DNA of 64,000 nucleotides from Climacium dendroides (lineage: Eukaryota; Streptophyta; Bryopsida; Hypnales; Climaciaceae): the NCBI GenBank assembly GCA_950106755.1, contig OX467092.1, positions 8,184,001 to 8,248,000 on the forward strand, in the 5' to 3' direction. The translations under genes and the position numbers were made by a program. Below the pieces are notes generated by a model. It saw only the letters and a program-made list of their open reading frames with translations, was not told the origin of the DNA and did no database searches. Below are positions 1-10,785 of this stretch, in pieces (position 1 is the first letter of the stretch; each line of letters begins with the position of its first letter).

Positions 1-79
1 GGAACCTACTTTCAAAATTGTACGTTATGTCAAGATTTTAGAGTTCTTTTGTGTTTTCTATCCGTGGTCAACGTGGATG
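1..79. other. Flanking host sequence left of the giant element
   Basis: Unique-looking sequence outside the left target-site duplication. No gene or repeat is seen in it. Confidence 0.4.
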
Positions 80-89
80 GGCCTCTAGT
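80..89 (+). repeat. Target-site duplication, left copy (GGCCTCTAGT)
   Basis: A perfect 10-bp match, in the same orientation, to 34613-34622. The sequence just inside it starts the left terminal repeat. Confidence 0.85.
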
Positions 90-189
90 GGGAAACTTAG
101 TAGTGTGAGCGTAGAGTAGAGAGCAGAGAGTAAAGAGCGGAAAATAGAGAGCGGAGAATTCAAATTTTTGTAATCAATTTTGATATAAA

Positions 190-398
190 AAGTACCTATT
201 ACCGTGGAATTAGGACTTATTTTAACCCAAATTAGTTTAAAATGTATCCAATTCTGTGGAATTTCAAAAAATGTTTGCCAAGATTTTAAGAAAAGTACCC
301 CAATGCCGTGGATTTTCAAAAAATATTTGCCGAATTTTTTTGAAATGCACCCTAATTCCGTGGAATTCTTACATCTAAATAAAACTAGTAGCAAGTAA
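190..398. repeat. 52-bp tandem array inside the left MULE terminus
   Basis: The core CCGTGG (once CTGTGG) recurs at 202, 254, 306 and 358, an exact 52-bp period, followed by AATTTCAAAAAAT-like and TTTGCC-like blocks. The matching inverted motif CCACGG occurs at 34311 and 34416 near the right end, 105 bp apart. Such arrays could bind the transposase; that role is inferred. Confidence 0.8.
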
Positions 399-3300
399 AA
401 CCTAAAGGCATTGACTACAGAATTTCTAATGAAGGACTTTGTAGAATTGGATTTTTATAGTGTAAGGATGCAATTAGGGCTGACGTCATCAAAACAAGTT
501 TACAATCAAACAGAAATTGAAGAAAAAGTATAAGGAGACTTGCAAAGATACACGTAAATAAAACCAAATTCCAACTCATATAAAATCCAAATCAAAACAA
601 AGTATAGGAGCTCAGGTCACTAAATCCAAAAGGCCCCATCAATGGCTAAAACTACCCCTATCCTCACCATGTTTAGCCTCTAGATATATGTAATCCAAAA
701 CACGCTTATTGAAACTACGAGCGCGAGTAGGGGTAGTGATGGTGCCTCCGCAAATTGATGTGCAATCCCACCAGCATATGAAGGGAGCTCAAATGCCTTA
801 GGAGGACTTGCAAACATGTTTGCAGTGAGGACATGAATTGGATTCTCCCTTGGAACTCTGAACAGTCAAGAAAAGTAAACAAATAAGTAGAAAGAAGAAA
901 CAAAGAATCATGGAGAAGAAAAAATTGCAAACAAACAAAGAAGAACACAAACAACAAACTTACGCACAGAGCAAATCGAAGTTGCGCTTTGCCATCTTCT
1001 TAGGAGGCGGAGCAAAAACGGATCCTCGCGGTTGGGCAATTTGATGGGAAGTAGTCTCTGGGTCAGGGTCTCTCATGGGGAAGAGGAGGGCATTGAAGAT
1101 GTCCAAATCCGCCTCGAGAGCCACAATATGGCGCTGAAGTGCGTGGCATGCAATAATGGAACCACCTAAAACATTTAGAACCAGATTGTGAGAAGTTGTA
1201 ACATAAAGAAATAAAGTAGTGGAAAGAAGAAGATTAAAAATTAAAGAGGTTGAAAACAAACCTAAACCGCATTGTCAATCCATCACAATGTCATCCTTGT
1301 CCGTGAGGGCGGAAAAAAGGATGGAAAAAAACTCGTGACGTTTCTCACGAGCACCTCTCCATGGCACGCCATCCTCCCTCATAGCTTGATTCTTTTCATT
1401 CGTGAAACTGTTGAGCCAACCATCCCTCTGGACATTGTAACCCATCTTATCAAAAGTTGTATTTCGTACCTTCAAAACGGAGTTGACCCGAGTTAACACT
1501 TTGATGAAGAACTTGCAAGTCTGAAAAAATGAACATGAGTGTATTTGTATCAATGAATCCACAAAATGCAACTGAATTTGCGGTAGAGTAGAGGGAAAAA
1601 AACTTACCACTCCCGTAGGAACCACGGGTGACTGAAGGTTGAGGTCATTCATGCCAAACCATTCTTCAGCCACGTAGAAGTTCATAGTGTGTGCCCAGTT
1701 GTGGATATCCCTTGATACATTAGGATCAGCGACATGAGTGAAGACAATGATGCCATCATCATGGAGGTTGGCATTTGCAAAGGCAAACAAAACCTTGAAG
1801 TATGAAGTAGACCGCTTGTTCCCAGTTGGCACATCATTGGAGTAGGTAGAAATCTGTGGCACACATAGGTTCTTGGGCACATCTGCAAAAAGCAGATCGA
1901 TATTCATGTAGACCTTCTCTTTGGCATCGGACTGAGTACGACCTGTTCCAACCTATGTAAAGAAATTGTTGTGAGAATTTGAATAAGTAAGAAAAATTGA
2001 ATTCTAGAAATAAGAATGAATGCAATAGAAAGAAATTGGATTCAAACCTTAGTTAGGAATTCTTGAATGCAGGTGTAGGTTGAATGATGATTTCTTGTCT
2101 TCATAAGGTGCTCAATGACCTCTACCATGTCCACATTCTCAATCAGAGTGAGTGTAGAGGGTTTTTCCAAGGAAGTGGCTGAAGTATCTGGTGCAATTGC
2201 CTTCCGCTTATGCGGCTCAGAGGGAATGGTGATGTCACTTTGAGAAAGAGCGGGGTCCGGGTCGATAGGAGCAATGGAAGGGATGAAGGATGGAATAGAG
2301 GAGGGAGCGGCGGAAGGACTTCCAACAACTGTAGTGTCGGGGGCAGAGGGAGGAGGTGCCAAAGCCTTGGAAGCAGAGCGAAGGGACATACGAGGTTGAG
2401 AAGTTTGGGTAACTGAGACTGTGCCAACCAACTTGCCCTTTTTGCCCTTAAGCACATTAACTAGCTTGGTTGCCTTCTCCTTCCCTTTATCCGTCATCTC
2501 CGCTTGTAGAGGCTCCAAGTCAGAAGGATGATTAAGCATCGGAGCTATAGCAGTCAACGAAGAGTGAAGTGCCACCTCAGAGGCAGGGATGAAACCCCTA
2601 GAATAATCGATGTACCAACCACAAGCCTTGAGGTGGGGATCTAGGTACTTGGCCACTTGTGTCTCCGTATACATGAATTGGTTAGACTCCAAATTCACCC
2701 AATCCTCCAAGTAAGGTGGTAGAAATGATGATGAAATAGCTTGTTTGGGAACAAGCTCTTGGAAGATGTACCTGAAACACAAGGCAAAGGTTAGTAAGGG
2801 AAGGGTGGAAGGAGGACAAGAATAGTAGGAAGAAGGTGCGGGATGCATGCAAACCTGTAAATTATACATTGTACAATCTGGCACCCACCAAATTCATTTA
2901 GGTTGGAGGCTTTGAAGAATCTCGGATCTGCATTGTCATCAAAGAACTGCTCAAAGGCCATGTCCAACAGAAAAATCCTTCAGCAGTCAACAAATTGTGC
3001 AGGTCGTAATACACCCATGGAGACATTCTAATCAATGGGTCGAGCAAAGCTTGACTCCATGGAAGCAAATTCCTCCACTACAGCGTGCTCCAACTGCATT
3101 ACCACAAATAAAAAGTAAGAATCCCAAATAATGATACAGAACAAATTTAAGAAGGGGAGAGCAATTAGAAAATGAACCTGAGCCCAGAAGGATGCTTTGT
3201 TTAGCCACACGTCAAGAATCCTCTCCTTAAGAGGCGCTATGGAGGGAAACTTGTTACCACCACGGACTATAGGGGAGGAATTCCACCACCGGAGCCAAGC

Positions 3301-5321
3301 GGTCTTGAAGCAAGGTTGGACGTTTGCTGTGGCAATCTTATGGAGCTTCTCAATTGTTATGTCAGGGACAACGTTGGTGGAGAAGTGTCGATCAATCTAG
3401 AGACAAGATCCATGGTTAAACATATGAAAAAGAATGTTGAAGTGGAATTTGACAAACTTGAAGAAGAGAGGAAGGAGAGGGTAACCTCGTCAAAGAATGC
3501 GGGCTCATGATACGAGTTTGCTACAGCAACGTACTTCTCAAAGTTCTTGGTACAAATAGACCTTCTAGCCTTCTCTTCAGTTGAAGTCATGGCCTTTCAA
3601 ATACCCATAGCAGTCCTTTAATTCACTGGTGTTGCATCCTTGTAAGCTAGAGCGGCAGCATCAACAGCAACCGAGATTTCCCTCTAGTAGTAGAAATGTT
3701 AGCCCATGCAAATTGCGAGAGTGACAACCAACAAGAGGAACAAGTAGATTAAGGATTACCTTGTACAGGAAGGAAACAAAGAAGTCCATCGTGAGAGGAT
3801 ACCATGTGGAAACCTTTGACTTGGCGGTAGCACATGCTTGGTAATCGTCCTTGGAAATTAGTCCACAAAAGCCTCTAAGGGTAAGGCACCAAAGATGCGG
3901 ATGCGGAGGTAGTCGTGGGGAAATATGCCACGACTTCTCCGTAGGATGAAACTTGTTGACATGGTGGTACCAAGTTGTGCGTCGATGGTTGCTTTCCCAA
4001 ACGAAAAACATCTTGCCAATCATGTGAGTGAGGTCCTCATCTTGCGCCATGAGAGAGTCAAATTGTTCACTAGCAGTCTTCCAGAGTGGACTCCATCCCG
4101 AGACGATATCCTCAGTGACATCCATACACTATAAGAAAACTGCGTTTGCCTGGACATCTAGCCAAAAACGACGTACGTCCGCAAAAACACAATACGTCGC
4201 AGAAGACGTTGGGGTGTCAGGCCGAAAAAGTGAAGATTTTGCTCTGATGTCTTCGATAGCATTGCTAGATTTCAGTCATAGCATACTGATGCTACGAAAA
4301 ACAATGATGCAATGTAAGACATCCAGGTGGACATCAGATGTTTCCAAGGATGTCCACAATAACATGTTCAGCCACGTCACCATCTTTGGTCAAACTTAGC
4401 TCAGAAGTTGATTTAGAATTTTCTTGCAGTCAAAGGTAAAGTGACTGCCCAAGGTTAAAAAGAGGACAACAGGCAGGTGGTGACTCCTAAAAGCTTATGT
4501 GGCATCTGATGTGGCGTGATGAGATGGAAATTGTGTGACGTGGCATGATAACGTGGAAATTGAGTGACGTAGACATGGGTGATGACGTGGCATGCCACGT
4601 CAACATACTTGGTCTATCCATGTTCCGATCTTGAATGTCTCCGTAGATGTCACAAGTGACGTACTAACGTCTACATTGACATCACTTTTGGCGTCGACAT
4701 TTTGTACTTACTACGAATGTAACTTCAAACCACATGCTATCCACTGTGCATTTCATTACGTCTGACTGGACGTGTGAATGTTGTGGAAGCAATTGTAGAT
4801 GTCTTCTTTGATGTCAAAATGACTATAGATGCATAACATGACTTTATGCCCAAGGTTGAATTTGCACATGATGCACGTCCTTCCTATGTAGTATAAAATG
4901 ACTTATGTGTTTACTTGGTTTAGGTTCATTTTTGGACTATTGAAGTCTTACATTTTGCGCACGTTCAACAAACTTCATTAGGATAAAATTCCACCCTATT
5001 CATATGATGTCACTTGCAGCACCAAGCAAGACAGACTCTACTACAAAAATGTCAAAATGCACGTTCAAGATGCAACGGGTTTACTTGAAAGACATGAACA
5101 TGCTGATGGCTTTGTATTTCTTAGACGTCCTACGTGACGTCAAAATGTTGGCACAGCAAATACATGTCAGTGATGTGAACACCCTATGTTTCCTCCTCAA
5201 ATGCAATGTCATCGCTAACTATGGCAACATACTCTCCACCATTGTCTACTGGTTGGCACACCGGGTCCACAACTTGTTGCAGTGGTTGTAGGCCATCGAA
5301 GTCCCTATCATTCACCAATTG

Positions 5322-5565
5322 CACCATATAAGAAAACTGTGTTTTTTCTGATGTCAAGCCAAAAACGTTGTACGTCCAGGATAACATCATACGTCTGAGA
5401 AAACATTGGGATGTCACGTCGACGAACGCTGGAAAAGTAGAGATTTTGGTTTGATGTTGTAGAAAGCATTGCTAAATTTCAGTCACATCATATTGGTGCT
5501 ATGAAAAACAATGATGCAATCTAAAACATTGTTGTGGACATCAGATGCTTTTTAAAATGTCTAGA
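5322..5565 (+). repeat. Second copy of a CACTA left end inside CACTA-1
   Basis: Begins CACCATATAAGAAAACTG and stays alignable to 4127-4350 for about 220 bp, including the stretches ATTTCAGTCA and ACAATGATGCAAT. It looks like the left end of a related CACTA copy inserted or duplicated inside the element. No matching right end was found. Confidence 0.75.
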
Positions 5566-5869
5566 AAAAATTTCAAAATGTTATAAGCTATATAGATTTA
5601 ATTTATATAACAAATTTATATAAATTAGATGAATGGATTTGTTATGAAAAAAGGTTTACAAAATCATATCAATATTATATTATATAAAAATATTTATTTT
5701 TAACTTAAAATTTAAATTCTAAATTTTATTAGTTTAAAATCATAAATTTTGCATCAAATTTTAATAATTTTTATTGCTATTTCACCTTCTTAACTTATTA
5801 TTTTCAAATCATTCATATCTAATGTGGGGTGATTTTCTAATGTTCTTGGACTTTGAAATATTTGACATC

Positions 5870-6110
5870 TTAACCCTTAAAAGACCAAGGCCTTTTTTTG
5901 CCGAAAAACATTGAAAATTGCCATTTCTGTAGCAAAGAGTAAAAGAAATTTTAATTTTTTTTCACATCTAACCATAGGATCTTACACCTAACAAGTAAAA
6001 AAATTATAGAAAAAATTTCAGAATTTTTGACCGCATAGATTTAAAGTGGAAAAAACAAGTTTTTTAGCGAATTGAGGGACTAGATTTTTTGACTTTGTAA
6101 AATTTTTGCA
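5870..6110 (-). repeat. Fragment of the TTAACCC-terminated repeat family
   Basis: Starts TTAACCCTTAAAAGACC. Read on minus it contains AGATCCTATGGTTAGAT and an AGAAATGGCAATTTT-like block, shared with the ends of the copies at 36037, 50307, 53411 and 60387. The far end was not found. Confidence 0.6.
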
Positions 6111-6988
6111 CTACAGAGTTTTGAGATTTAAATATTTATAGTAGAGAATTGAGTTGAGAGTTCAGGAAAATAAATAAAAAATAAAAAAAACTTAAATTTC
6201 ATTCTTAAGAAAATTGTTCAGTAGAAGTAGGTATGAGATAGAAGGAAAATCTAAAATATTAATATATTTTAGATGGAATTAAAATGCACTAATCCCAATG
6301 GCGAGATTGTTCTAACAAGTAAACTAAACCATGTGAAATTTTTATTTTCAAAAAATTGTAAAAATTGCATTCAAAAATGCATCCAACAAGTTATTTTTTT
6401 CAAGAAGCTGCTCTAATTGCCTAAAAAACAAAAATGTCCATAACTTTCTCATAACAAATCCAAATGAAATGAATCAGAGCTTTCCAGATAGACAAAAATA
6501 TAATCTACAATTGGAATTCCATGTTGGATGTATTGTTGTGTCATACTATATTGAACTTGGTGTTGCAAACAACCTAGATTTAAGAAATGTGACTTTATCA
6601 ATTAAATATTCAAGGAGACATCCCCATATATGTTGGAAATGACATGCAAATGTTCATTATGACATCATAAACAACAAATAAGATTTGTAGAAAATTTAGA
6701 AATTGTTGAAGCAAATGTTTAAAACAACATTGATGTGAATGTCTAATTTCATACTACAGATGTTCTTTTGAATGTTTACAATGACGTCGAAAAAAACATA
6801 ATTAAGACATATAAATGTTTTTTAAGACATCATTTCAGACATCATTGTATTTATATTGCTGCTTATATTTTAGTTTTGTATATCCCATATTGTTTGTCAT
6901 GCCTCCTACACCCCACTAATATAAAAGGCTTGTCTTTTCATTAGTTAATAAGTAGATTTTTGAGCCATTCAATATACTTGATAAATAT

Positions 6989-7165
6989 AGTGTATGGCAT
7001 ATTGTATGGTGTATTTTGTATGGCATGTTGTATATATTTTATATTTTGTATGGCATGTTGTATATATTTTGTATGGTATATTTTGTATGGCATATTATAT
7101 ATATTATATTTTGTATTGCATATGATATACCATATATTGCATATTTTATATTGTGTACAACATAT
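6989..7165. repeat. AT-rich minisatellite
   Basis: Degenerate tandem units of about 30 bp built from TTTTGTATGGCATGTTGTATAT. The long reading frames across it on both strands are by-products of the repeat. Confidence 0.8.
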
Positions 7166-8061
7166 TACTACATTGACAACATTAGAACGTCCAATACAAT
7201 GCATACATGCGTTCCAGGAGATGTCCCAAAAAATAAGTGTGTTCATAATTGCATCTCTTTCTACAAAGATCAAACAAGTGGACGTTGCCGCTGACATCCT
7301 ACAATGCAAGAAGCCATCTGCTACCCCAGCATGTACTTGTGCTGGCTTGTACAAGCAGACATCTCCTATGACAGGGTATGCTTGAAGAAGCATGCATGTG
7401 CAAACTCCATACGCTCGGATGGACATTTCAATCAGCATACAATTGTTTCACTTGACATCATTTAAGACACCTGGACGTCCACAGCAATGTCTTAGAAGAC
7501 ATCTTAAAATGCTAGGCAGACCAGGCAAGTGGCCCCCAAAAATGCCACGTCAACATCCGCGGATGCCATGTCAGTCAATTCCGTCAACACCGACGTGGCA
7601 TGCCACATCAATTACATGTCAGATGCCACATCATAGACGGGAAATGGATGAAAAAAATGACACTCTGGCTTTCCCGCGCCTAGGTGGCAGCTACATGTCA
7701 ACTCCTGAAGTTACCTGTTGATCGATATTTTTTTCAACATCACGATGCTGGGTAGGCAAATCTGATGCAACGTACCATGTTTTTGGCATATCTACAGCAG
7801 CACAAAGTGATTGGACATCAATCCAGACATAGAACGCGTCACGCGCGATGTCCGAGTGTCCAAATTGCGATGTTGCGACAAACACAGTTTTCTTATAGTG
7901 ACAACCTTGTCTTTGTTGTTGTAGATTGACACGTATAGGACGTAGTCACCGTCACGGTAGCCAATGACAAACTCATTCTCCAATAGCTGGACATCAACCT
8001 CGTTAATTGGCTGTACAGGAGGCAAGGTATGCATTCGACAAAGGGGAATACAAAGGCGGGA

Positions 8062-8087
8062 CTTATTTGTGGGTCTTATTTGTGGGT
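8062..8087. repeat. 13-bp tandem duplication in the methylase-like exon
   Basis: CTTATTTGTGGGT occurs twice in a row. A 13-bp duplication would shift the frame, yet the sequence on both sides reads well in one frame, so it may be ancestral or compensated. Confidence 0.6.
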
Positions 8088-8377
8088 CAAACTCGAAGGC
8101 GGTTAATAATTGCAGTGGAGTCAACCTTCTACTGCGCTTGGAGATGATTTTCTTCTATGTCTGGGTCAGCCTTTTCTACGGGTTCAGCATAACGTGGAAG
8201 AGGAGTCAGAGACTCTTGCCCCCCAACAACAATATCGTTGGCCACTGCTACAGAAAGTGGTACAAGTGACTCTGGAACCATAACAACCTCAGACGGAATA
8301 ATTTGAAAGGATTGTGAAATATCCATCTCCACGGATTCTTGCCAAAAAGAGGCATGAATTAGAACAAACATGCAAAG

Positions 8378-8872
8378 TAATAGAGAACCCGGCGGAACCG
8401 CGAGGTTAATTTGGGGTGGCCCAGAAGGCATGAAGATGGAAATCCTAATTTACATTGAAATGGCATAAACGACTTCAAGAAAAGGCGGAATCACAACTAA
8501 GCACAGAACTGCAAAACTACAAACTAAACAAAACTACAAAGCTACAAAATAAGCAATACTACAAAACTACAAAACTGCAAAATAAGTGAAACTGCAAAAT
8601 TACAAAATAAGCACAGAACTACTCAAAACGAACAAAACGAAGCAAGATAATGCAGCTCAAGAGAACCCCGGAGAATCGTGGGGTTCCTCAAAGAATGTTT
8701 AGTAGCATAGCGACTTGCAGCGAGTTTCTAATCCAAATATTGCTTCACCTTACAAACTTCACGACCAACACTAAAAATGGGTGAACAATGATGAAAGCGG
8801 ACAATTTCAAGCACGGCCAACAGTGTACACAATTGAATTGGAAGAACCCCGCGGTTCCGCGAGGTTCCCCCG
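8378..8872. repeat. GC-rich palindromes and ACTACAAAA simple repeat in an intron/gap
   Basis: Three variants of a GAACC-CCGCGG-TTCC-GCG-AGGTTC hairpin occur near 8386, 8662 and 8845. Between them (8500-8625) is a degenerate run of ACTACAAAA units. The stretch separates exons of the methylase-like gene and I see no coding sequence in 8660-9160. Confidence 0.5.
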
Positions 8873-10687
8873 AGTAGTGCCTCGAGCGTTACATGAAACC
8901 CTAACCGTAAGACTTTATTCTATACTAGTGCAAAACAAAAACCTAAGGGAAGGCGGCTCAAAAACACCCTCATGCAAGCTGAATCCAAATTGCAATGCAC
9001 AAATTCACAAAGCAAAGAAGTTGCAACTAACCTCAAGAGCTATGGACAACACCAGTAGAGTCACAGATTGCAATTGTGAAGCATATGAGGAATAGAAGCC
9101 CGCACACAACAAAGGAAACTTGTGCATTCATAGAAATTCAAAAAACCAAGAGCACTTGGTAGACTTACTGCAATTTCATTTAAGAATCTTTCTCCGCTTA
9201 TGCCCATTGGCGTCCCACTTGAGTTACCGTCCCCCTCCACATTGTGTCTCTTAAGCTCGCACCACCTCTCTCCAACTTTCTCTCCAACTACGCTGCACCT
9301 CGAGTAGCTTCTGTGCTTAGCAAGAACAGTGCTACAATCACGTGGCCTTCCAATGTCTTGTTCAGCTTGCGCCATCCCTTGCCCTACCGAGGCCTTGGCC
9401 ATAGCCTTAGTGGTTCTTTTTCCGCTTTTAGTATATGGTATAAAATTTTTACTTGAATGAGCCACGGTTTTGTTTCTCTCTAAATCTTGTCTTGGTGGCG
9501 GCTCTTGTTGGCTAAAATTCAATTGACTTGTCCCTTCATAAATATTCCGACTACCATCGCTATCTTCTTCTTCCTATTCACACATTTGACATGATTAGAG
9601 AATTTAAAAGCTATCGACTACAATTCAAATTACAATAATCAATAATCAATCATGCCATTGGGTCATATAATGATTGAGTTCAACTTACTTATTGTATTTA
9701 CAGAGTCTTCCCTTCTTTCTTCATTCAAATCAGTCTGAATTGAATTCGTATGCCGTTGCTTACTATTAGCCATTGCTCGTAAAGGTGAACTTGTGTACTC
9801 CGCTTCTTCTTCAATCGGCAGAAGGTTAAGAGCCCGAATCTTACACCCTGCCCTCCATGAACCACTTACTTCCTCGTCAACTGCCTCACTTAAGTCTAAA
9901 GGTGTCCCTCGTCCCTCTATACTTAGCAGCTCCTTCTTCAACTCGATTCGCCTCTTCTGCTTCGAGTTGGTAAAAGTCGTGCCGCCTCTTCTTTTCCTTT
10001 GCTTCCGCGGTGGATCAGCTGTAGAGACTATATTGTGACATGGTTCCTTCTTGTGTCTCACCAACCCTACAATGTCCCCACACCACCCTTGTACTCTCAC
10101 GACATCAAACAACCTTCACAGAAAATAATTCCTCACTAAAAAAATTCTCTCTACATAATGCTACTGCATGCCGTTTAGCCGTTTAGGGTTTCACGGTGTC
10201 TGATAGTTGTACACTATAACATTGCCATTAAAGAAATATTAAAACAATTTTAAATTAGGTTATTAAGGGTACCTCCAAAAAACAATTGGCGTCTGCAAGA
10301 TTCTCTTCTAAATTGACAAGGCGCTTCATTACTCTGTTCCATTCTTAATATGGCAACTATTCCAACTATATGGCATGATTGCTTGCCATTGCAAAAAGTT
10401 CATTATCTATTTGTTGCCTCCGCTCTAATTCAAAAAACTAATGCACATCAATTCTACCTGACTATTACGGTTGCCTGCTTTAAATGATGTCAATGGCTTT
10501 ACTAATGACTATGCTATCTAACACTTCAAATTCCTTCTAATTCTTTGTCAGAATCATAATTATTATGGGATCTATTAGTAGTTAGTGATCGATTATTCAT
10601 AGATAATTCATAATGTTCAAGCTCCGAGTTCCTCCTACATACTACCCCTATTTGCAAATTTTGAACTTGCTCCTCATTGTTGGTCAT

Positions 10688-10785
10688 CAAACTAGCTTTC
10701 CTCTCTTTCTATCTATTTCTTTTATTATAGTCCTTGATTGCATTGCCCTTTGGAGTCTACGCTTAGCTTTTCCTTCTTTTTGTCA
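10688..10785. promoter_or_regulatory. 98-bp divergent promoter region
   Basis: The methylase-like gene starts at ATG 10687 on minus and the MULE transposase at ATG 10786 on plus, leaving 98 bp between start codons. The gap is pyrimidine-rich on plus. No convincing TATA box is visible. A shared promoter is an inference from layout; untranslated exons could lie elsewhere. Confidence 0.4.

Larger units (their letters stand above)
4127..7900. mobile_element. CACTA-1: non-autonomous CACTA element inside a coding exon
   Basis: It starts CACTATAAGAAAACTG at 4127 and ends with the exact inverse at 7900; the next eight bases differ at only two positions. The 3-bp flanks are ATA and ACA, a target duplication with one change. 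Both subterminal regions are dense in GACATC, GATGTC and GACGTC motifs, as expected of CACTA transposase-binding arrays. The middle is AT-rich and I see no transposase gene. On the minus strand, removing the element plus one target copy joins ...AAG GTT GTG GAT GTC ACT... in frame, reading KVVDVTED. It therefore inserted into an exon of the methylase-like gene. Confidence 0.92.
640..10687 (-). pseudogene. MULE-borne N6/N4 DNA-methylase-like gene with possible ParB-like motif, broken
   Basis: The gene runs leftward from ATG 10687. Exons I can place by splice sites are 9689-10113, 9169-9573, about 8354-7901 joined to 4126-3760 across CACTA-1, 3683-3178, 3093-2855, 2771-2048, 1952-1608, 1520-1262, 1165-964 and 857 to about 640. 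The N-terminal part is acidic/basic low-complexity. The middle exon contains WESNHRRTTW, which resembles the NHR core of ParB-like domains. The C-terminal exons read DLLFADVPKN (where methylases have DPPY), then GIIVFTHVAD, then DIVMD-QCGLGGSIIACH and ALEADLDIF, the FxGxG/SAM-binding motif. Catalytic motif before SAM motif is the class-beta (PF01555-like) order. Damage includes in-frame stops (10526, around 3600, 3030, 2960, and 1275, where a W is expected) and frameshifts near 8150, 3450 and 750. Function on DNA is inferred; the DVPK change argues against an active enzyme in this copy. Confidence 0.7.

Noticed and set aside
6941..7438. Long open frames on both strands over the AT minisatellite
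   Set aside because: They are made by the tandem TTTTGTATGGCATG repeat, have I/Y/C-only composition and lie in a non-coding CACTA interior.
8781..9095. Plus-strand frame with a GC palindrome
   Set aside because: Lies opposite the gap between methylase-gene exons and is built on the palindrome; no support.
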